Shown here piece after piece: positions 1 to 5,683 of a DNA stretch of 5,878 bases. Below the pieces are notes generated by a model. The model made no database searches. It was not told the origin of the DNA and worked only from the letters and a program-made list of their open reading frames with translations. Positions within the stretch are counted from its first letter, which is position 1. Every line of letters starts with the position of its first letter. Position numbers and translations under genes: made by a program. The stretch comes from an uncultured Lachnospiraceae bacterium (GTDB lineage Bacteria > Bacillota > Clostridia > Lachnospirales > Lachnospiraceae), in the NCBI GenBank assembly GCA_948438565.1, contig CAOJLW010000144.1:1-5878 (forward strand), given 5' to 3'.

Positions 1-16
1 TCTGTAAAGGCATCAT
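1..16 (-). CDS. Start of a divergent gene, truncated at the left edge (product unknown)
   Basis: Only five codons are inside the window. On the minus strand a tandem ATG-ATG at 16-11 opens a frame reading M-M-P-L-Q that continues off the left edge. It is called because the signals in front of it fit together: a GGAG ribosome binding site at 29-26, nine bases before the first ATG, and a near-consensus promoter at 91-63. An in-frame TAG lies upstream, inside the leader, so the protein cannot extend much further back. The product cannot be recognised from five residues. Its head-to-head arrangement with the thiamine operon may mean shared control, but no TPP aptamer precedes it. Confidence 0.5.
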
Positions 17-30
17 TGCCGTTATCTCCG

Positions 31-46
31 CTTCAACGGTTTGAAG
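31..46 (-). other. Palindrome/hairpin in the leader of the divergent gene
   Basis: CTTCAA at 31-36 and TTGAAG at 41-46 are perfect inverted 6-bp arms around a 4-base loop. The element sits between the predicted transcription start (about 56) and the GGAG ribosome binding site (29-26) of the leftward gene. It could be a repressor operator just downstream of the promoter, or an mRNA hairpin next to the ribosome binding site. The symmetry is direct observation; a regulatory role is inference. Confidence 0.4.
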
Positions 47-62
47 TATTAAATTCTAATAT

Positions 63-91
63 ATCATATCACACAAACGCTGAACTGTCAA
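63..91 (-). promoter_or_regulatory. Sigma-A-type promoter for the leftward gene
   Basis: On the minus strand, TTGACA (91-86) is followed after exactly 17 bases by TATGAT (68-63). This is a perfect -35 box and a five-of-six -10 box. Transcription would start near position 56 and give a leader of about 40 nt before the ATG at 16. It is back to back with the thiM promoter, with about 60 bp between the two -35 boxes. Confidence 0.7.
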
Positions 92-152
92 TAGGCGTCT
101 GAGTGATGTCCGGATATCCTACAATGGGTTCAATCATTTCTCACATTTTAAC

Positions 153-181
153 TTGCATTTTCTCCCCAGCCGATCTATAAT
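153..181 (+). promoter_or_regulatory. Sigma-A-type promoter of the thiamine operon
   Basis: TTGCAT (153-158), a 17-base spacer and a perfect TATAAT (176-181) form a strong housekeeping promoter. Transcription would begin near 187-189, just before the TPP aptamer. The promoter looks constitutive, with control left to the riboswitch. No clear protein operator overlaps it. Confidence 0.85.
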
Positions 182-193
182 AAACAAAACTAA

Positions 194-281
194 ATACACG
201 GGAGCTTGTAATACAGGCTGAGAGGAAGGTGTGACCTTCGACCGTTTTACCTGATTTGGATAATGCCAACGTAGGGATATG
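194..281 (+). ncRNA. TPP (THI-box) riboswitch aptamer
   Basis: The invariant blocks of the thiamine pyrophosphate riboswitch are present in order: CGGGAGC (199-205), GCTGAGA (217-223), ACCTGA (249-254), GGATAATGCC (258-267) and CGTAGGGA (270-277). P2 pairs ACGG (198-201) with CCGT (242-245). P3 pairs AGCTTGT (203-209) with ACAGGCT (213-219), including one G-U. P5 pairs TTGG (256-259) with CCAA (266-269), where the common sequence is CTGG/CCAG, so the pairing is kept by a compensating change. A 6-bp extra hairpin (225-230 with 234-239, GTG loop) follows CTGAGA. P1 is weak: the best I find is ATA (194-196) with TAT (278-280). The aptamer binds TPP and here controls transcription of the salvage genes. 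Confidence 0.97.
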
Positions 282-293
282 GATATGTAAAAC

Positions 294-333
294 AGAGCAA
301 ATATACCAGATCGGGCGTATTTGTTCTTTTTTT
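294..333 (+). terminator. Intrinsic terminator of the TPP riboswitch expression platform
   Basis: AGAGCAAATA (294-303) pairs with TATTTGTTCT (318-327) over 10 bp with one G-U. A run of seven T (327-333) follows, ending 21 bases before the thiM ATG. The 14-base loop (304-317) contains CCAGATCGGG (306-315), which is complementary to the aptamer core at 250-259 and may form the antiterminator. A second, weaker option pairs GGATAT (281-286) with 301-307 around a bulged A305. The expected logic is that TPP-bound aptamer lets the terminator form, while unbound RNA reads through into thiM. Confidence 0.82.
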
Positions 334-354
334 ATAAAAAATGGAGGGAAAAGT

Positions 355-1173
355 ATGATTCACTGTTTGGAAAAAGTAAGGGAAACAAACCCGCTGGTGC
401 ATAATATTACAAATTATGTAACCGTAAACGATGTGGCCAATGTATTGCTGGCCTGCGGGGGCAGTCCGATTATGTCGGATGAACCGGAGGACGTGGCGGA
501 TATCACCGCTATCTGCGGAGGCTTATGTATCAATATCGGCACTTTAAATCAGCGTTCGATTGAGGGGATGAAGATTGCCGGCGCCAAGGCAAACGAGCTG
601 GGACATACCGTTTTATTGGATCCGGTCGGGGCGGGCGCAAGCGCGCTGCGCACGAATACGGCGATTGATTTGATGGAAACGATAAAATTTGACGTGATTC
701 GCGGCAATGTATCGGAATTAAAGACGCTGGCTTTTGGCGCCGGAACGACCAAAGGCGTGGATGCGGATACAGCCGATGCGGTTACGGAGGAAAATCTCGA
801 TCGTATGGTGGCGTTTGTCAAGGATTTTGCCCATAAGACGGACTGCGTAATTGCGATGACAGGCGCTATAGATTTGGTGGCGGATGCAGAGAAATGTTAT
901 GTAATTCGCAATGGCCGTCCGGAAATGGGAAAAATTACAGGGACAGGCTGTCAGCTTTCCGGTCTGATGACGGCATTTGTAACCGCAAACCCCGATCAAA
1001 AGCTAAAAGCAGCCGCGGCAGCCGTCTGTGTTATGGGAGTGGCCGGAGAAATCGGCTATCGAAATTTAAAAGACGGGGAGGGCAACGCTTCCTATCGCAA
1101 CCGAATGATAGACGCTATATACCATATGGACGCCGCTGCCTTAAAAAGGGAGGCACATTATGAGATGCGATAG
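355..1173 (+). CDS. thiM: Hydroxyethylthiazole kinase ThiM
   Basis: ThiM phosphorylates 4-methyl-5-(2-hydroxyethyl)thiazole (HET) with ATP, the thiazole salvage step of thiamine synthesis in the cytoplasm. The 272-residue product has the usual family length. Visible landmarks are PLVHNITNYV (13-22) and the following SPIM near residue 37, typical of the substrate-binding N-terminus. DPVGAGAS starts at residue 89, and GTGC (196-199) carries the conserved active-site cysteine of this ribokinase-fold family (Cys199). The start at 355 is chosen because GGAGGG lies at 343-348, six bases upstream. The frame stays open back to a TTG at 256, but that lies within the riboswitch. thiM is first in the operon and overlaps thiE by 14 nt. 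Frame and motifs are intact. Confidence 0.96.
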   Translation: MIHCLEKVRETNPLVHNITNYVTVNDVANVLLACGGSPIMSDEPEDVADITAICGGLCINIGTLNQRSIEGMKIAGAKANELGHTVLLDPVGAGASALRTNTAIDLMETIKFDVIRGNVSELKTLAFGAGTTKGVDADTADAVTEENLDRMVAFVKDFAHKTDCVIAMTGAIDLVADAEKCYVIRNGRPEMGKITGTGCQLSGLMTAFVTANPDQKLKAAAAAVCVMGVAGEIGYRNLKDGEGNASYRNRMIDAIYHMDAAALKREAHYEMR

Positions 1174-1801
1174 AGAGGATTTGCTGCTCTATGCCGTTAC
1201 GGATCGCGCCTGGCTGCATGGCATGACGTTATATGAGCAGGTAAAACAAGCGTTGTGCGGCGGAGCAACGTTTATCCAGCTTCGGGAAAAAGAATTGTCT
1301 GCGGATCGTTTTTATTCGGAAGCCGTGGAATTAAAAAGGTTGTGCCAACAATACCGTGTGCCGTTTGTAATTAACGATCATGTGGATATTGCGTTGAAAA
1401 TGGATGCCGACGGCGTACACGTAGGACAGAGCGATATGGAGGCGGGCGATGTCCGAAAGCTATTAGGCGAGGATAAAATATTGGGCGTTTCGGCGCAAAC
1501 GGTGGAGCAGGCGGTTCGTGCAGAGCGAAATGGGGCCGATTACCTTGGCGTGGGCGCGGTTTTTCCAACTGGATCGAAAGCGGACGCCGTAGAAGTGAGT
1601 CGTAACACATTAGAGGATATTTGCAAGGCAGTGCGTATTCCGGTCATTGCAATCGGTGGGATTGGCAGCGCAAATATTCTGGAATTGACAGGCAGCGGCA
1701 TTTGCGGCGTGGCGGTTATCAGCGCGATTTTTGCTCAAAAGGACATCTGTGCCGCCACGGCAGAATTAAAGACGCTGGCCGGAAAAATGGTCGGCCTATG
1801 A
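1160..1801 (+). CDS. thiE: Thiamine phosphate synthase ThiE
   Basis: ThiE condenses HMP-PP with HET-phosphate to give thiamine monophosphate and pyrophosphate. The 213-residue TIM-barrel protein shows the family signatures in order. These are QLREK (40-44) for pyrophosphate binding, NDHVDIAL (72-79), DGVHVGQSD (84-92) with the metal/pyrophosphate-contacting Asp, GVGAVFPTGSK (130-140), AIGGI (164-168) and GVAVISAIF (183-191). The start ATG at 1160 lies inside the 3' end of thiM, with GGGAGG at 1148-1153 six bases before it, so translation is probably coupled to thiM. The stop overlaps the next gene's start as ATGA. ThiE joins the products of ThiM and ThiD, both encoded in this operon. Confidence 0.96.
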   Translation: MRCDREDLLLYAVTDRAWLHGMTLYEQVKQALCGGATFIQLREKELSADRFYSEAVELKRLCQQYRVPFVINDHVDIALKMDADGVHVGQSDMEAGDVRKLLGEDKILGVSAQTVEQAVRAERNGADYLGVGAVFPTGSKADAVEVSRNTLEDICKAVRIPVIAIGGIGSANILELTGSGICGVAVISAIFAQKDICAATAELKTLAGKMVGL

Positions 1802-2463
1802 TGCGGGGAGCTATTTTTGATGCGGATGGGACGCTTTTAGACTCTATGCCGATCTGGGAGTCATTGGGGATCCGATTTTTAACGGGACTTGGCGTGGCTT
1901 GGCAGCCGGATTTACAGGAAATTTTGTTTCCGATGTCTCTGGAAGAAAGCAGCGCCTATATGAAAAGAGAGTATCAACTGTCATTTTCCGAGGAGAAGAT
2001 CCAAGAAAAAATTCTTTTGATCCTTGCCGATTTTTATCGATACGAAGTCGCGTTAAAGCCGGGAGTAGAGGAGTTTTTAGAGCGTTTATCTAAAAAGGGC
2101 GTTTTGATGGCGATTGCTACGACCGGCGATCGGCGACTATTGGAGGAGGCGTTAGAAAGACTCAAGGTTCGCTCTTATTTTCAGGAGATTTTTACCTGTA
2201 CAGAGTTACATACGACAAAAAAGGAACCGTATATCTATTGGAAAGCGGCAGCCTCTTTGGGGTGTAAGCCACAGGATACCTATGTGTTTGAAGATGTTCT
2301 GCACGCGGCGTTATCTGCAAAAAGAGGAGGGTTTTATACGGTGGCCGTTGAGGATGCGGCAAGTGCAAGGGATAGAGAAAAAATCAGGCAAGAGACGCGG
2401 TATTATATGACCGATTTTTCTGATTTTGAAAGTTTTTGGCGGGTTACGTCAGTACACAAATAA
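1798..2463 (+). CDS. HAD-superfamily phosphatase, candidate thiamine monophosphate phosphatase
   Basis: This 221-residue protein is a HAD hydrolase of the beta-phosphoglucomutase-like type with a helical cap between motifs I and II. Motif I is DADGT (8-12), with nucleophile Asp8 and acid/base Asp10. The cap spans roughly residues 16-85. Motif II is IATTGD (106-111, Thr108 or Thr109). The motif III lysine is in TTKKEP (139-144), and motif IV is FEDV (164-167). All catalytic positions are present. The start at 1798 forms an ATGA overlap with the thiE stop; a second ATG follows at once (1801, 220 residues). No strong ribosome binding site is visible, so coupling to thiE is likely. HAD enzymes have no fixed substrate. 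Its place between thiE and thiD, with no TMP kinase nearby, suggests TMP dephosphorylation to thiamine. A different sugar- or nucleotide-phosphate substrate remains possible. Confidence 0.88.
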   Translation: MMRGAIFDADGTLLDSMPIWESLGIRFLTGLGVAWQPDLQEILFPMSLEESSAYMKREYQLSFSEEKIQEKILLILADFYRYEVALKPGVEEFLERLSKKGVLMAIATTGDRRLLEEALERLKVRSYFQEIFTCTELHTTKKEPYIYWKAAASLGCKPQDTYVFEDVLHAALSAKRGGFYTVAVEDAASARDREKIRQETRYYMTDFSDFESFWRVTSVHK

Positions 2464-2466
2464 GAG

Positions 2467-2530
2467 GGATAGGATTGCATCAAAGCAATCCATACCAAGC
2501 GGCAGATTGGGGGCACCACCTTTTGTCGCT
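2467..2530 (+). other. Two adjacent stem-loops in the spacer before thiD
   Basis: The 102-nt gap is the only long one inside the operon and is mostly foldable. Stem-loop 1 pairs GGATTGC (2472-2478) with GCAATCC (2485-2491) around a 6-base loop. It extends to 2467/2496 with GG-CC and TA-TA pairs and two single-base bulges. Stem-loop 2 pairs AGCGGCAGA (2498-2506) with TTTGTCGCT (2522-2530), including two G-U pairs, and has some inner G-C pairing. Neither has a T-run after it, so they are not ordinary terminators. The thiD ribosome binding site at 2553-2558 lies outside both. Possible roles are an RNA-processing or stability element, or a translational regulator. It matches no riboswitch class I recognise. 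Confidence 0.45.
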
Positions 2531-2565
2531 ATAGAAAATTAATGCGAAGAATGGGAGGAAAGACA

Positions 2566-3372
2566 ATGAGAACAGCATTAACAATCGCTGGAAGCGATTC
2601 CAGCGGAGGCGCCGGTATTCAGGCGGATATTAAGACAATGACTATGAACGGCGTATTTGCAATGAGCGCGATTACGGCATTGACTGCGCAAAACACAACC
2701 GGCGTAACAGGGATTATGGAGGTTACTCCTGAATTTTTGAGGGAACAAATGGACAATGTGTTTCGTGATATCCGTCCGGACGCGGTTAAAATCGGCATGG
2801 TATCTTCAAGCGGATTGATTGGAGGCATAGCGGATGGACTGTCGGCATACAATGCGGACAATGTGGTCTTAGATCCGGTTATGGTGGCGACGAGCGGCGC
2901 AAGGCTGATTAGCGAAGAGGCAATCGTCACGTTAAAAGAAAGGCTGCTGCCGCTTGCCGATTTGGTAACGCCCAATATTCCGGAAGCGGAAATTCTGGCC
3001 GGGATGGCAGTCAAAGACGATCGGGATATGATCCAAGCGGCGGAAAGGATTAGCAGCGCCTATGGCTGCGCCGTATTGTGCAAGGGTGGACATCAGCTGA
3101 ACGACGCCAATGATTTGTTGTTTGCAGACGGCAAGTACGAATGGTTTTTAGGCAGGCGCATTGACAATCCAAATACGCATGGGACTGGCTGTACTTTATC
3201 CAGTGCCATTGCATCCAATCTGGCAAAAGGGTTTTGCCTTTCGGATGCCGTGCGTCGCGCCAAGGACTATATTTCCTGCGCCCTGGCGGCAATGTTGAAT
3301 CTGGGGGCAGGGAGCGGCCCGATGAATCATGCGTTTGCCCTCAATGGTGAATTTGCAAAGGAGGCCATATAA
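2566..3372 (+). CDS. thiD: Hydroxymethylpyrimidine/phosphomethylpyrimidine kinase ThiD
   Basis: ThiD phosphorylates HMP to HMP-P and then to HMP-PP, the pyrimidine substrate of ThiE. The 268-residue product is full length for this ribokinase-fold family. It opens with TIAGSDSSGGAGIQAD (6-21), the classic N-terminal HMP-binding segment. It continues with DPVMVATSG (103-111), NIPEAEIL, the CKGGH segment and HGTGCTLS with the conserved Cys209 near the anion hole. The ATG at 2566 is chosen because GGGAGG (2553-2558) sits seven bases upstream. In-frame ATGs at 2542 and 2551 are rejected since 2551 abuts this ribosome binding site and the residues they add are not family-like. A structured 102-nt spacer separates it from the HAD gene. 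cytX follows after one base, linking HMP uptake with its phosphorylation. Confidence 0.96.
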   Translation: MRTALTIAGSDSSGGAGIQADIKTMTMNGVFAMSAITALTAQNTTGVTGIMEVTPEFLREQMDNVFRDIRPDAVKIGMVSSSGLIGGIADGLSAYNADNVVLDPVMVATSGARLISEEAIVTLKERLLPLADLVTPNIPEAEILAGMAVKDDRDMIQAAERISSAYGCAVLCKGGHQLNDANDLLFADGKYEWFLGRRIDNPNTHGTGCTLSSAIASNLAKGFCLSDAVRRAKDYISCALAAMLNLGAGSGPMNHAFALNGEFAKEAI

Positions 3373-3373
3373 A

Positions 3374-4546
3374 ATGGAAAAAAAACAAACTTCAATTTTT
3401 GAAAATTCCCTGATATGGTTTGGCGCGGGCGTGTCGATTGCAGAAATTCTGACCGGAACTTATTTTGCCCCCTTGGGTTTTCAAAAAGGCCTTCTTGCTA
3501 TTTTATTGGGGCATTTGATAGGATGCAGTATGCTGTTTTTGGCGGGATATATTGGCGCTAAAACGCGTAAAAGCGCGATGGAAACCGTAAAAATGAGTTT
3601 TGGTCAAAAGGGCGGCTTGCTGTTTTCGCTGTTAAATATTTTACAGCTGGTCGGTTGGACGGCGATTATGATCTATGACGGCGCTTTAGCTGCCAATGGG
3701 ATCTGGGAAGCTGGAGAATGGGTTTGGTGTCTGCTGATTGGCGGCTTGATTGTGCTTTGGATTTTTATTGGGATTCAAAATCTCGGTAAGGTGAATACGG
3801 TGGCAATGACTGCGTTATTTCTTTTGACGTTGGCGCTTAGCGTTGTGATTTTCCAAAACGGCGGAGCGTTGGGCATGACCGGGGACGGTATGACGTTTGG
3901 AGCTGCTGTCGAGCTTTCGGTAGCGATGCCCCTTTCCTGGCTGCCGTTGATCAGCGATTATACCAGGGAAGCGAAACGGCCGTTTCAAGCGACGCTTGCA
4001 AGCGCTGTGGTGTATGGCCTGGTAAGCTGCTGGATGTATGTGATTGGTATGGGAGCGGCTATTTTTACGGGAGAAAGCGGTATCGCGCAGATTATGGTCA
4101 AGGCGGGACTTGGAATGGCAGGCCTTATCATTATTGTGTTTTCCACGGTGACGACTACCTTTTTGGATGCATATTCTGCGGGGGTATCCAGTGAATCTGT
4201 ATGTGCCGGTTTAAACGGAAAGTGGGTGGCGGTTGGCGCGGCTGTGCTGGGGACGATCGGCGCAATTGCGTATCCGATGGATAATATAATGGATTTTTTA
4301 TATTTGATTGGATCGGTATTTGCGCCAATGGTCGCCATACAAATTGCAGATGTTTTTTTGTTAAAAAAAGACGACTGTCGTCAGCCGTTTGCAGTTCTTA
4401 ATCTGGTGATTTGGGCGATCGGATTTGCCCTGTATCGGTATTTGATGGGAGTGGATATGATGGTCGGCAATACGCTGCCGGATATGTTGTTGACGGTTGC
4501 GCTTTGCCTTGTAGCGGATAAATTAAAAGCGGCCGTATTGCGATAG
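3374..4546 (+). CDS. cytX: CytX-type hydroxymethylpyrimidine transporter (NCS1 family)
   Basis: This is a 390-residue hydrophobic membrane protein with about 11-12 predicted transmembrane helices. The first is near 10-33, others fall near 38-60, 79-105 and 113-134, and the last is near 370-387. The N-terminal WFGAGVSIAEILTGTYFAPLG segment and PLSWLPLISDYTR (186-198) are typical of the cytosine/purine permease (NCS1) superfamily, and FLDAYSAGVS lies further on. CytX members are associated with TPP riboswitches and thiD, and are assigned HMP uptake from that genomic linkage. The start at 3374 has AAAGGAGG (3357-3364) nine bases upstream inside the thiD 3' end. An in-frame ATG at 3329 lies within thiD and is rejected. 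As the last gene of the operon, it probably supplies HMP to ThiD. Cytosine or another pyrimidine is the alternative cargo. Confidence 0.93.
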   Translation: MEKKQTSIFENSLIWFGAGVSIAEILTGTYFAPLGFQKGLLAILLGHLIGCSMLFLAGYIGAKTRKSAMETVKMSFGQKGGLLFSLLNILQLVGWTAIMIYDGALAANGIWEAGEWVWCLLIGGLIVLWIFIGIQNLGKVNTVAMTALFLLTLALSVVIFQNGGALGMTGDGMTFGAAVELSVAMPLSWLPLISDYTREAKRPFQATLASAVVYGLVSCWMYVIGMGAAIFTGESGIAQIMVKAGLGMAGLIIIVFSTVTTTFLDAYSAGVSSESVCAGLNGKWVAVGAAVLGTIGAIAYPMDNIMDFLYLIGSVFAPMVAIQIADVFLLKKDDCRQPFAVLNLVIWAIGFALYRYLMGVDMMVGNTLPDMLLTVALCLVADKLKAAVLR

Positions 4547-4559
4547 CGATTGCGGCAGC

Positions 4560-4600
4560 CGCGCTTTGGCGCGAGTGTGCGCTGTAGCGCACACTTTTTT
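4560..4600 (+). terminator. Intrinsic terminator of the thiamine operon, with an abutting second hairpin
   Basis: AGTGTGCGC (4574-4582) and GCGCACACT (4587-4595) form a perfect 9-bp, GC-rich stem with a TGTA loop, followed by six T (4595-4600). Immediately before it, CGCGC (4560-4564) and GCGCG (4569-4573) form a 5-bp hairpin with no gap between the two stems. It begins 13 bases after the cytX stop. On the minus strand the stem is not followed by a T-run, so it is a poor terminator for the converging asnA transcript. Confidence 0.93.
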
Positions 4601-4613
4601 AAAATGCGGTGGA

Positions 4614-5624
4614 TTAGAGAAGCGGAATGCCGTGTTGTTCACAGAGGGCCGCCATTTCTTGGGGCCACAGGGAGGACTGTACTTCTCCGATATGCGCTTT
4701 TCGCAGGAAAAACATACAGATCCGGGACTGTCCGATTCCTCCGCCAATCGTAAATGGAAGCCTTCCTTCTAAAACGGCCTTTTGGAAAGGGAGTTCGGCG
4801 CGTTCGGGACAGCCGGCCTTTTCCAGCTGTGAAAGGAGAGCCTGCTTGTCTACCCGGATGCCCATGGAGGAGAGCTCTAAGGCAATGTCCAGTACCGGAT
4901 AGTAGACCACGATATCTGCATTTAAGGCCCAGTCGTCATAATCCGGAGCCCTGCCGTCATGCGGTTTGCCGTTTGCTAGCGTATCTCCAATCTGCATAAT
5001 GCATACGGCGCCCTTTTCTTTGGCAATGTTGTATTCCCGTTCTTTGGGAGAAGCGGAAGGATATCTTTGTTCCAGTTCCCGGGTGGTGATAAAGAAAATT
5101 TCATGGGGCAGGGTTTCTTCTATATAGTCGTATTGGATAGACATATATTTTTCTGTTTTACAAAGACACTTGTAAACGATACGCACGGTGTTTTGTAAGA
5201 AATCCAGCGTACGCTCTTCCTTTTGTATGATTTTTTCCCAATCCCATTGATCGACAAAAATAGAATGGATATTGTCCGTATCCTCATCGCGCCGGATGGC
5301 ATTCATATCTGTATAAAGGCCTTCGCCTGTGGAAAAACCGTATTTTTGGAGGGCAAATCGTTTCCATTTTGCAAGAGAATGAACGACTTCGGCCTGCTTG
5401 TCGCCCTGTTCCTTGATGCCAAAAGATACCGGCCGTTCTATGCCGTTGAGATTGTCATTGAGACCGGAGGCAGGATCCACAAACAGAGGCGCGGAAACGC
5501 GGGATAAATTGAGACGCGTAGCTAAGAGGTTCTGAAAAAAATCTTTTACGGTTTTAATCGCAACCTGTGTGTCGTGCAGGTTGAGTGCGGAATGGTAGCC
5601 TTCCGGAATAATTATTTGGTTCAT
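4614..5624 (-). CDS. asnA: Aspartate-ammonia ligase (asparagine synthetase A)
   Basis: AsnA makes L-asparagine from L-aspartate, ammonia and ATP, releasing AMP and pyrophosphate; it uses ammonia, not glutamine. The 336-residue protein matches the usual length of about 330 and belongs to the class II aminoacyl-tRNA synthetase fold. Family segments seen are RVSAPLFVD (42-50), SFGIKEQGDKQAEVVHSLAKW (67-87), LYTDMNAIRRDED (103-115) and FVDQWDWEK (123-131). Further on come DDWALNAD and the motif-3-like GGGIGQSR (294-301) with its ATP-binding arginine. The ATG at 5624 is chosen because AGGAG lies at 5638-5634, nine bases upstream. The longer open frame back to 5738 would overlap the preceding hydrolase gene and lacks family similarity. 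It has a likely own promoter, and no T-box leader is seen. It converges on cytX with 67 bases between the stops. Confidence 0.97.
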   Translation of the reverse strand: MNQIIIPEGYHSALNLHDTQVAIKTVKDFFQNLLATRLNLSRVSAPLFVDPASGLNDNLNGIERPVSFGIKEQGDKQAEVVHSLAKWKRFALQKYGFSTGEGLYTDMNAIRRDEDTDNIHSIFVDQWDWEKIIQKEERTLDFLQNTVRIVYKCLCKTEKYMSIQYDYIEETLPHEIFFITTRELEQRYPSASPKEREYNIAKEKGAVCIMQIGDTLANGKPHDGRAPDYDDWALNADIVVYYPVLDIALELSSMGIRVDKQALLSQLEKAGCPERAELPFQKAVLEGRLPFTIGGGIGQSRICMFFLRKAHIGEVQSSLWPQEMAALCEQHGIPLL

Positions 5625-5654
5625 ATTAGTAAGCTCCTTATGTATTTTTGCATT

Positions 5655-5683
5655 ATTGTAACACAATGTTTTTTTAATAACAA
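5655..5683 (-). promoter_or_regulatory. Probable sigma-A promoter for asnA
   Basis: On the minus strand, TTGTTA (5683-5678) and TACAAT (5660-5655) are separated by 17 bases. The start would be near 5648, leaving a leader of about 24 nt that contains the ribosome binding site. The -35 box lies in the last codons of the upstream hydrolase gene. The motif ACATTGT occurs twice in direct orientation, 17 bp apart, at 5686-5680 and 5669-5663. The second copy forms an inverted pair with ACAAT in the -10 box (ATTGT-GTT-ACAAT, 5667-5655). This could be an operator. Confidence 0.55.

Noticed and set aside
1..102. Plus-strand open stretch of 33 codons ending in TGA at 100-102, and a 13-codon stretch ending at 42-44, as tails of an upstream gene
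   Set aside because: No recognisable protein pattern, and both run against a well-formed minus-strand promoter and start site in the same DNA.
256..354. Upstream extension of thiM to a TTG start at 256
   Set aside because: It would translate the riboswitch aptamer and terminator; the extra 33 residues are not ThiM-like, and a GGAGGG site precedes the ATG at 355.
1621..1797. Extension of the HAD frame upstream inside thiE
   Set aside because: This stretch is an out-of-frame reading of thiE; motif I begins seven residues after the ATG at 1798, as expected for a HAD N-terminus.
2467..2530. Spacer hairpins as transcription terminators
   Set aside because: Neither stem is followed by a T-run; the sequence after the second is ATAGAAAATTAATG.
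3329..3373. Earlier ATG for cytX inside thiD
   Set aside because: A strong AAAGGAGG site lies nine bases before 3374, and the added 15 residues are only thiD read in another frame.
3985..4338. Minus-strand open frame of 117 codons within cytX
   Set aside because: Mirror reading of the membrane protein with no ribosome binding site or family features; other short frames opposite thiM, thiD and asnA were dismissed for the same reason.
4560..4600. Bidirectional terminator serving asnA as well
   Set aside because: On the minus strand the stem is followed by CGCGCCAAAGCGCG with no T-run, so only the plus-strand call is supported.
5625..5673. T-box leader for asnA
   Set aside because: Only 49 bases separate the genes, and no T-box sequence or specifier stem is present.
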